A stretch of 64,000 nucleotides of DNA from Acinetobacter sp. SFB (GTDB lineage: Bacteria > Pseudomonadota > Gammaproteobacteria > Pseudomonadales > Moraxellaceae), in assembly GCF_001647545.1 (NCBI RefSeq), contig NZ_LSZH01000017.1, positions 108,992-172,991 on the forward strand, in the 5' to 3' direction. The notes under the pieces are model-generated. The model was given only the letters and a program-made list of their open reading frames with translations. It had not been told where the DNA came from and searched no databases. The position numbers and the translations under genes were made by a program. This document shows positions 57,417 through 64,000 of this stretch, one piece after another (position 1 is the first letter of the stretch; every line of letters starts with the position of its first letter).

Positions 57417-58352
57417 ATGGATATTAAACAATTACGTACATTTATTACTATTTTAGAGATTGAGAACCTCACTAAAGCAGCTGCAATGCTAAATATTGTA
57501 CAGCCAGCAGTAACTCGACAAATTCAAATGCTTGAAGACGAATTAGGAGTAAAGCTATTTAACCGTTCTCGTCATGGTATGGCGCTGACGGATGAGGGGA
57601 AAGTTCTTGAGCCTTATGCAAGAAGGATTTTGGAGGACATTGAAAGTGCCAAATTGGAGTTGACTGCAAATAAGGGGATGATTCGGGGGAAAGTTCATAT
57701 TGGTGTCTTGTCGAGTATTAGTGAATTACTTTCAACTTTGATTATGAATTTAATCAAGGAAAAGTATCCTGAAGTACAAGTAAAAATATCAGTGGGATAT
57801 TCTGGGCATTTAAAAGAATGGTTAGAGGCTGGAGATATTGATTTAGCTTTAATGTATGACGCTACACCTTCGAAGTTAATTGATTTGACTCCGTTGGTAA
57901 AAGAGCCACTATTTTTAATAGGATCAGCTCAGTCCACACTTCAGCAAAATGAAGTTCTTGAACTTAAAAAAATAGAGCAATTTCCATTAATTTTACCTTT
58001 TCATCCTCACCGATTACGTTCCTTGATTGAGCAGGCTTATAAGCAAAATGAATCTCACTTAAATATCTATGCTGAAACTAACGATTTGAATATACAAAAA
58101 CAGCTAGTGATTCAGAACTTTGGTTATACAATTTTACCTTTAGTTTCTGTCATAAATGAGTTTAAGGCAGGATTAATTAAGGTTACTCCAATTGTGGATC
58201 CCGCATTTTCTCGTGTGATTACTTTAGCAATGCACTCTACAAGAAATATTCCCAAGCACATTCGGATCATTTCAGGTGAAATTATGGGGTGTGTTGAGCG
58301 ATCTATTAATGAGAAAAAATGGCCGAATGCTCAGTGGATATATGAAAGTTAG
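57417..58352 (+). CDS. LysR-type regulator divergent from the C5-CoA operon
   Basis: A 311-residue LysR regulator (MDIKQLRTFITILEIENLTK; NIVQPAVTRQIQMLE). It is divergent from the acyl-CoA dehydrogenase gene with a 106-base gap, the arrangement of the itaconate operon regulator (RipR/ItcR-like). The effector is unknown. Confidence 0.82.
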   Translation: MDIKQLRTFITILEIENLTKAAAMLNIVQPAVTRQIQMLEDELGVKLFNRSRHGMALTDEGKVLEPYARRILEDIESAKLELTANKGMIRGKVHIGVLSSISELLSTLIMNLIKEKYPEVQVKISVGYSGHLKEWLEAGDIDLALMYDATPSKLIDLTPLVKEPLFLIGSAQSTLQQNEVLELKKIEQFPLILPFHPHRLRSLIEQAYKQNESHLNIYAETNDLNIQKQLVIQNFGYTILPLVSVINEFKAGLIKVTPIVDPAFSRVITLAMHSTRNIPKHIRIISGEIMGCVERSINEKKWPNAQWIYES

Positions 58353-58724
58353 TATCTAGTTTTTATTGATATAATTAAAAACTAAAGACTAAATCCCTAA
58401 GACAAACTGATAAGGCTTAAACACTTCCAATACAGCATTAGCAACCAAGGGGTGTAATGACGCAGCCTTTGTAAAATCCATCTCTATAACTAAAAAGCTT
58501 CCTAGTCGGCAAGACGGTTCACAAAAGGAATTTCAAAGGGGGATGACAACTCATTCACTCTAAATTCATGAGCAGGCTAGAGGTGCGGCTATTACTCTCA
58601 ATAAAAGGATACATGCCTAGTTTGCATTTACTTTTACAGTTTTTTCAATGGAGCGTATCAGATCTGCTTCCGTCTATACTAGTCTAAGAATTGGGCGGTC
58701 AGTAAAGTTTAATCTGCATGTTAG
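58353..58724. other. Gene remnants only
   Basis: A minus-strand piece (MDFTKAASLHPLVANAVLEV, near 58410-58495) reads as protein but has no clear family or start. No intact gene is seen. Confidence 0.35.
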
Positions 58725-59105
58725 TTACACTTGAAATGAGGACATTTTTTGACGATAGCGGCGAGCATTATCATCATCAATATTTTTCAAAATGAGCCGA
58801 TGGATATTGCGAATTTGCCACTTAGAAAAAGGTTCTTCCTTTTTACTAATGTCTTCAATGTAATAAATGGCATTTCTATGGTTAATTGCCTCGAAGTGAT
58901 CTTTTAATGCCTTCCCACCAACAGTTATACCTTCTAACACGACTTTCGTTTCTAAAAAAGTAAGTGTATCCCATTCAATAGCATTGGAATGATAGGGCCA
59001 TCGTAGAATAAGATCTTCTTATAGATTTTTGACAATTGATGGAGAGGGAGGGCGATGTTGATCTAATGTATTTTTTAAATCATCAATAATTTCAAACACT
59101 ACCTT
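58725..59105 (-). pseudogene. Degenerate fic gene, copy 2
   Basis: The N-terminal part of a Fic protein on the minus strand: SNAIEWDTLTFLETKVVLEG, then GITVGGKALKDHFEAINHRN. One stop interrupts it, the conserved IEGNT is changed, and a frameshift near 58740 (RYRQKMSS for RYRQENV) ends it. It shares the 23-base GCATTGGAATGATAGGGCC... block with copy 1. Confidence 0.72.
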
Positions 59106-59262
59106 ATCACTGAATTTATCTTGGTCGATAAGACATGAAAAAATAAACGTCAGAAATGTAATAACACACCATTATACTTTGCATTGATTGTATAAAGTGG
59201 TAAGTGGACTGCCCCCAGTATTCTAGACACGAGACAGCCTCATTTTGAAGACACATTATTGT

Positions 59263-59940
59263 TCATTTCACCCATACATCTATGGCATGTTGCAGATGAC
59301 CAGTTTTGACATAAAGCGTTGCACCTGATGAACTTGCCTTAAATTTAGCAGTACTATTGATAGGAAGACGAACCCACGAACCTGATGGATATATTTCAGT
59401 GCCACAAAATAATTGACCTTTGATAATGAAAAACTCAATCCCGAGTTCTGATTTCTCTACGAAAATTTGATCAGATTTTAGCTTTTCTAAATAGGTCTGC
59501 TCATGTTCCGATTGAAATAATGGGCATATCATCCGATGTTCGGTAAGCTTCCAATTCGCTGGATCATTGGTATTAATTCGGGTGGACTCTATCTCATGTT
59601 CAGTCATTTGCCTCAGTTTCACAAAGATTAAACAACCTGCTTTACTGGAAACCCGATGAGTTGAATGATGGGGGTTACGCAAATACCAGCCTGCCGGATA
59701 ATCATCTTCAGCATTCTCGGTAAAAATGCCCGACAATATGAGGACTTCTTCACCCAAAGGATGTTGATGTTCAGGGAAGGCAGATTCTGGCGCATATTGT
59801 ACAAGACTCGTTGCACGTGCTTTCTCATCACCAATACGATCAAGCATCATTCTATCGACTTCGCCTCCTGGAGATTTCACCCAATGGTAATCCTCTGGCT
59901 TGATGATGACGGGCTGTGAAAAGTCGGCATGAATAAACAT
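59263..59940 (-). CDS. ChrR-type double-cupin protein
   Basis: A 225-residue protein with two cupin barrels. The first has HQHPLGEEVLILSG metal ligands; the second (GIEFFIIKGQLFCGTEIYPSGSW) is less complete. Resembles ChrR anti-sigma cupin domains, but no zinc-binding anti-sigma N-terminus or sigma factor is near. Function unknown, possibly an oxidative or metal sensor or enzyme. Confidence 0.78.
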   Translation of the reverse strand: MFIHADFSQPVIIKPEDYHWVKSPGGEVDRMMLDRIGDEKARATSLVQYAPESAFPEHQHPLGEEVLILSGIFTENAEDDYPAGWYLRNPHHSTHRVSSKAGCLIFVKLRQMTEHEIESTRINTNDPANWKLTEHRMICPLFQSEHEQTYLEKLKSDQIFVEKSELGIEFFIIKGQLFCGTEIYPSGSWVRLPINSTAKFKASSSGATLYVKTGHLQHAIDVWVK

Positions 59941-60513
59941 AATGCTGTCCTGTGGTGAAGAAACTTAGGTATTTTAACGAGAATGCATAAGTTTATCTTA
60001 AAAGAATTAGTGATTAGTTAGCTCACTGGTTCAGAAAGGAAAGGATAAATATTCTTGTAGCCGGTATTACTCACTAAGCTATGAAATATTAATATTTTAG
60101 AGTTTAAGAACATGTGCTTTATTTTTACATTAATGAGGCTGGATTATTCAGATATAAAAAACTAATAGTAAATGACCAGGTTTCGAGCTTTATGGCTATA
60201 TTGAGATTTCAGATGAAGTTGCACCTAAGAAAGCTAACGAGTTATTGGATAACGACTTATCTAAAGGTGACAACCTAATCATCTCCCCAGCAAGAACATA
60301 CCTCATCAATCGTCCTTTCTTTTAAGCAATCAAGACACACTTTGATTCATTCCTCATAAACAATTTAATCAATTTCAGTCGCATAATGGAAATCGTATAG
60401 ACAAAGGATAAAGCCTTATTTGATGCTCCTTTTTGATTATTTTTTAGAGGCAGACTATTGTACTTCTATTTTTAATAGGCAATAAAAAGCCCAATATTGA
60501 ATTGGGCCTATTT
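59941..60513. other. Intergenic with a coding fragment
   Basis: Plus-strand 60177-60324 reads GDNLIISPARTYLINRPFF to a stop, with no start. It looks like a lost gene end. No intact gene. Confidence 0.35.
60484..60513 (-). terminator. Terminator of the acidic protein gene
   Basis: Stem GGCCCAAT/ATTGGGCT then T-run on the minus strand, just past the stop. Confidence 0.75.
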
Positions 60514-60714
60514 TTACTCTTCAACTTCAATAGGATTCCCGTCCTCTGGACGAATATGATGCGTCCCATCATCTGCAGGATCAACACTTGAACCATCTTT
60601 AGTAATAGTGTTGTACATCTCGTCCTCTTTCTTATCGTCGATAAATTCTTCGTCTTCAAGATCTAGAGGCTCCTCATCATCTTCGAAATTTAAAGGCTTT
60701 TCTTCATCTTTCAT
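60514..60714 (-). CDS. Small acidic protein
   Basis: A 66-residue, very acidic protein (LNFEDDEEPLDLEDEEFIDD, then PADDGTHHIRPEDGNP). Intrinsically disordered, no family recognised. Has a terminator after it. The His/Pro segment could bind metal, but that is a guess. Confidence 0.7.
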   Translation of the reverse strand: MKDEEKPLNFEDDEEPLDLEDEEFIDDKKEDEMYNTITKDGSSVDPADDGTHHIRPEDGNPIEVEE

Positions 60715-60880
60715 GGCGATCCTTCAGTTATCTAACTCAGAGGATATTATGCTCAAACATTCCATAACGTTATTCAATAGTCAACAATCATCATTTATGT
60801 AACTAGTAATTTAAAACAAAGTACAATTTCACCATGGGAGTGGATAGGAAACACAGGTTTTGCCTTTCCTATTTCCCATT

Positions 60881-60906
60881 AAAAAACTTCCTGAAGGAAG
60901 TTTTTA
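60881..60906. terminator. Bidirectional terminator
   Basis: Stem AAAAACTTCC/GGAAGTTTTT. It ends the micropeptide gene at 60920 on the minus strand. Confidence 0.75.
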
Positions 60907-60919
60907 CTATTAAATAATA

Positions 60920-61006
60920 TCAATTAAAGGTTTGACCTAGGGCATAAATAACCAGCATAAGCACTAGAGCTGAGGATGATGTTACAACTATTTCTATTGC
61001 ACTCAT
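60920..61006 (-). CDS. 28-residue single-helix membrane peptide
   Basis: Reads MSAIEIVVTSSSALVLMLV and then IYALGQTFN. GGGAGC lies before the ATG and a terminator after the stop. The pattern MS-IE ... ML-VIY-LGQ is shared with a 27-residue gene at 63485. Likely inner-membrane peptide; function unknown. Confidence 0.5.
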   Translation of the reverse strand: MSAIEIVVTSSSALVLMLVIYALGQTFN

Positions 61007-61596
61007 TACTATTGCTCCCTGCTTTATTGTTCTTTGTTTATATAATGTACCCAGAGTTGGTATCAACAACAGATGAATGAAATAAGTAAAAAATTATGAC
61101 AATTTTCAAGTGTTAAAAAACCACCCAAAGGTGGCCATCGCTTCTATAGATTTGTATGTCAGATTAAATGTGAATAGTTATAAAGTTTCTTTGTAGGTGG
61201 GAAAAAATCATCATCCCAAAAATTAAAAATGTTAACGTAATAGTTGTAGAGTTATATATTCGCATTTATTCACTTATCATATTCATGTGTGTTACACATT
61301 ACTTAATCTCTGTTACAAAAGCAAACAAATTATCATACTTAAATCAGTTGGCGAGGTTTTGAATATATTGCAGTTTGTAGAGTTAAGTCTGCCTCAAGAA
61401 ATTTTAATATATGAAACCACCGCTGAGGTGATTTTTTAATGCCTATAATTTCTTTCTATGGGATTACTCAAGATAGGCGGGATTTTTAAGGTTTTGAAAA
61501 TTTAATAATAAAATTATGAACTTTATGCCATTGCCATTTTCTATGGAATGAAGGTAAAACTAGAACTTATAAAAACTATAGGAAACTGGTTAAGGC
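61007..61596. other. Gene-free AT-rich sequence
   Basis: Contains hairpins CCACCCAAAGGTGG (61116) and CACCGCTGAGGTG plus T-run (61413-61436). No supported gene. Confidence 0.5.
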
Positions 61597-61761
61597 ATGG
61601 AAAGGAAAAGAGTTATTGTATTAAGTGGAATATTTTTAATCTCTCTCTCTTTACTATGTGTGCATGTCTATGCAGATTTTAAGAGAAAAAAATCAGAGCG
61701 AATCAAGTTATTGATAAGGGAAGCAGAATCGTCTTTATCTAATCTTGGAGTAAGTGAATGA
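61597..61761 (+). CDS. Small 54-residue membrane protein
   Basis: MERKRVIVLSGIFLISLSLL gives a basic start and one hydrophobic helix, followed by a charged helix (FKRKKSERIKLLIREAESSL). No family recognised. A weak ribosome-binding site. Confidence 0.4.
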   Translation: MERKRVIVLSGIFLISLSLLCVHVYADFKRKKSERIKLLIREAESSLSNLGVSE

Positions 61762-61949
61762 AATAACGAATAAGGTTGCTTTATTTAATTTTTTTATGCT
61801 TATAAAACAACCCCAGCTTGAAAAGAAAAAACAACTCAATGTAAACGGCTAGAAACAGTTTCTCTATATTTTTTTATACTTTGTTATCAATGACTAAGTG
61901 GTATATTTTAGTTACCCCAAAAAAAGTAAAAAATGCTCAACCCAATATT

Positions 61950-61986
61950 AGCTCGCTTAATTCCCCCGATTAAGTGGGCTTTTTAT
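61950..61986 (+). terminator. Strong terminator
   Basis: Stem AGCTCGCTTAAT/ATTAAGTGGGCT with a C-rich loop, then T-run. It may end a short RNA or the 54-residue gene transcript. Confidence 0.7.
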
Positions 61987-62252
61987 TATGAATTAGTTTT
62001 ATAGTGTTGAAATAAAAAGGTAAATATCCACCTTGACTAACGAACTATGATCGCGCCATTAGTATCCTGATTATTAGTGTATTGTGTAGCAGGTTTATAC
62101 TATTACAAGCGTTAACCCTTTATAGGTGGAATCTTATTAAAGCTTTGATATCGTTGATATGTATTTTATTTATTTATTTTATTGGTAATTTTTATGGGAA
62201 TTAATTTTTATACTTTAACTGCTGTTTAGGAGTGTGTAAAAAATTATTGGAG

Positions 62253-62278
62253 ATCCGATCATTGATCGGAATTTTTTT
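62253..62278 (+). terminator. Terminator-like hairpin
   Basis: Stem TCCGATC/GATCGGA followed by a T-run. Confidence 0.65.
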
Positions 62279-62637
62279 CATTTAAGTTATTGATTTTATT
62301 TGTATAATAATATGATTTAATTGGTATTATTTTTTTCACCCGTGTGGATTAACGTCTAGTCTAGCCCATTGAAACTAGCTGTGGTTTCTGCACCGCTCTA
62401 GATGTTATTAGGTTCATATCCAAGTTTTTTCCAAGCCTGGATTTTTTTGTCTAGAGAAAATATTTTTGCTTTCCTGAAAGCAATTAATTAGATCAGAAGC
62501 ACTTAGTTTTACATGGCCTAAAAACATAAAATAAATTGCGAAATCTAAAGAAATCAATACATATCTATTTATAAAATTTACATTTTTTACTAAACATATT
62601 TTTATACTGTTTAGGAAATTATCAAAGGGATATAAAA

Positions 62638-62889
62638 ATGCCTAAACTTCATAAATTAAAAGAAATCAGTGCTAAAAGTAGTTGTGGTACAGAAATTACT
62701 GTAGAGCAGATTTATGAAAGAGTTCTAAGTGATGCAAGTAACGACGAAACATGGATACCTTTGCCTAAAATTGCGCTTACAGACAAAGTAATTGATTTAA
62801 GCCATGACGAGACATTTGTTCATCCTCGAACTGGGGTAGTCTTTAAAGTATTAATGGATCAATATTCGCAATCTATAATGATCAACTAA
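62638..62889 (+). CDS. Hypothetical protein of 83 residues
   Basis: A soluble, mixed-charge protein (HKLKEISAKSSCGTEITVEQ, then WIPLPKIALTDKVIDLSHDE). Begins at ATG 62638 after GGGATAT. No family recognised. Good codon use for the region. Confidence 0.55.
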   Translation: MPKLHKLKEISAKSSCGTEITVEQIYERVLSDASNDETWIPLPKIALTDKVIDLSHDETFVHPRTGVVFKVLMDQYSQSIMIN

Positions 62890-63173
62890 AGTTCTTTCTG
62901 ACATTCCTTCTTGGATAACAGTTTAGATATTTAAAATTGCTGATAAATTTCTATTGCTAATGCTACCACGGGCTAAATGGATATCCATGTGTGACTTTTG
63001 ATGAAGTATAAGTCAGTTTTATAACTTAACTTGAACGAACAAATCAGCCGTTGAGTTTGAAAAATATGCCGGTATTCTGAGTATATAATAATGAGGCAGA
63101 TAAGGTTGCTCTGAAAAATTATCCACCGGATCCTTTTCTCCTTCATATTCTAGGATATTTGTGGAGGTGTAAA
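62890..63173. other. Intergenic, no gene supported
   Basis: Short minus-strand pieces (for example MDIHLARGSIS near 62970) look like residue of a lost gene. Nothing intact. Confidence 0.35.
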
Positions 63174-63407
63174 ATGAAATTATCAGAACAAGTAAAACAA
63201 GAATTTTTCGATTACATAGATCAGAACTATAAAGTACCCAATTATCTATTAATAAGTCCCGATACCTATAAAACATTACTTCAGGAATCTAGTAATTTTA
63301 TTACAACGACTCCAATGGATACAGGTATTGTGGATATGAAATTTCTAGGGTGTGAAATTGGGGTCGCCCAAAATGCTGAGTTTTCCTTTGAGTGGACAAA
63401 GAAATAA
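63174..63407 (+). CDS. Hypothetical protein of 77 residues
   Basis: GGAGGTG seven bases before ATG 63174 is a strong ribosome-binding site. The product is soluble (KLSEQVKQEFFDYIDQNYKV, then YLLISPDTYKTLLQE). No family recognised. Supported by initiation signal and coherent composition. Confidence 0.6.
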   Translation: MKLSEQVKQEFFDYIDQNYKVPNYLLISPDTYKTLLQESSNFITTTPMDTGIVDMKFLGCEIGVAQNAEFSFEWTKK

Positions 63408-63484
63408 TTTATTTTCTGGTCAGTTAGATATTTGATTATTCTTATTTATATAAAAAAAAGAACAATTAAAGTAGGGGGAAGGTT

Positions 63485-63568
63485 GTGAGTACAATAGAAT
63501 TTTTTTCACTTCATTTTTTAACAATGCTTTTACTTGTTATATATGGCCTTGGGCAAATAGCCCATTAA
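63485..63568 (+). CDS. 27-residue single-helix membrane peptide
   Basis: Starts at GTG after AGGGGGAAGG. Reads MSTIEFFSLHFLTMLLL, then VIYGLGQIAH. Similar in layout and residues to the 28-residue peptide at 60920. A terminator-like hairpin follows. Confidence 0.5.
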   Translation: MSTIEFFSLHFLTMLLLVIYGLGQIAH

Positions 63569-63583
63569 AACTAAAGATTTAAT

Positions 63584-63608
63584 AAAGCTACCTTAATGGT
63601 GGTTTTTT
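63584..63608 (+). terminator. Terminator of the 27-residue gene
   Basis: Imperfect stem AAAGCTACC/GGTGGTTTTTT after the stop. Confidence 0.5.
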
Positions 63609-63922
63609 AATATGTAAATTTATTGTGGTTAATACATTTTCAGCTCTTAAAAAGTTGATGAATTTTTTGTTTTCTCATTTTTGGTAAGGTGGCTTTGAGA
63701 TAAATTATTCCACTTAGTACTATTGAAATAGAGATTATTTATGGGAGTGATTGGGGTAAATACAATAGGATTAGAGGTTAAAGCTATAATAAAAATAAAT
63801 TTGAAAATTCCAGTTAAGTATAGTTTTTCATAAATACGATTAATAAATAGGCGAAAATATGCTTTTTTTAACAAATTAGCTGAAAAAATAAACACTCATG
63901 AAGAATACGTGAAATAAAGGGT

Positions 63923-63950
63923 TGCGCGGATGCTGAAACTGTATAGAATA
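63923..63950 (+). promoter_or_regulatory. Strong sigma-70 promoter with GC-rich discriminator (rRNA-type)
   Basis: TTGCGC, 16 bases, TAGAAT, then ACGCCGCAT. A GC-rich discriminator and a downstream leader with a GCGCGAAGCGC hairpin resemble rRNA operon promoters. The gene itself would lie beyond the window. Confidence 0.5.
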
Positions 63951-64000
63951 CGCCGCATACCAACGAGATATGTTGAAACGAACGAAGCGCGAAGCGCTGA

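Larger units (their letters stand above)
61762..62637. other. AT-rich intergenic stretch with terminator-like hairpins
   Basis: No supported gene in 876 bases. Two strong T-run hairpins (61950 and 62253) suggest short transcripts. Confidence 0.5.

Noticed and set aside
43971..58352. Meta-cleavage pathway
   Set aside because: No extradiol dioxygenase, hydroxymuconic semialdehyde enzymes or aldolase are present.
63647..63895. 82-codon minus-strand frame
   Set aside because: AT-rich, no ribosome-binding site, no family; likely chance.

Overview
The window is chromosomal DNA of an Acinetobacter-type gammaproteobacterium. Evidence: a nuoN end followed by upp, a tmRNA with tag ANDESYALAA, low-GC genes with short T-run hairpins, a CYP153 alkane hydroxylase locus and an Acinetobacter-type mop phenol hydroxylase locus with its regulator MopR.

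Layout. 1-21.3 kb is mostly housekeeping: nuoN end, upp, two cold-shock-domain proteins, a LysR/ferredoxin-NADP reductase pair, a large mechanosensitive-channel-like protein, hemB, a thiO-like oxidase, an emrAB-like efflux pair and glpK. 21.45-21.81 kb is ssrA (tmRNA). 21.8-27.2 kb is a decayed island at the ssrA 3' end: a phage-gene remnant, a truncated type-ISP-like nuclease/helicase, a HEPN-TPR protein, an Mrr-like endonuclease, a degenerate att-like repeat, an integrase remnant and an IS5-family remnant. 27.2-33.0 kb holds an MFS exporter and an AraC regulator divergent from ferredoxin, CYP153 and ferredoxin reductase. 33.1-35.9 kb is an arylsulfatase with its formylglycine-generating enzyme. 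36.1-42.9 kb is the phenol hydroxylase operon mopKLMNOP and the divergent mopR.

43.6-58.4 kb is the most interesting part: an almost complete lower pathway for methyl-substituted catechols. Genes matching the mml cluster of Pseudomonas reinekei MT1 (mmlF, G, H, I, J, K, C, L, a LysR regulator, an OprD-type porin and a YciI-like protein) would take 4-methylmuconolactone to acetyl-CoA and methylsuccinyl-CoA. Directly upstream on the same strand lies an acyl-CoA dehydrogenase / citramalyl-CoA lyase / itaconyl- or mesaconyl-CoA hydratase / CaiB-BaiF CoA-transferase operon with a divergent LysR gene. By chemistry it could finish methylsuccinyl-CoA to pyruvate and acetyl-CoA. With phenol hydroxylase nearby, the block reads as a cresol or methylphenol catabolic region. 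The catechol 1,2-dioxygenase and muconate cycloisomerase it needs are not in the window. Degenerate fic genes in the same orientation flank this block on both sides.

59-64 kb is AT-rich and gene-poor: a ChrR-type cupin, an acidic 66-residue protein, several very small proteins (including two related 27-28-residue single-helix peptides), hairpin terminators, and a strong promoter at the right edge that looks like an rRNA-operon promoter.
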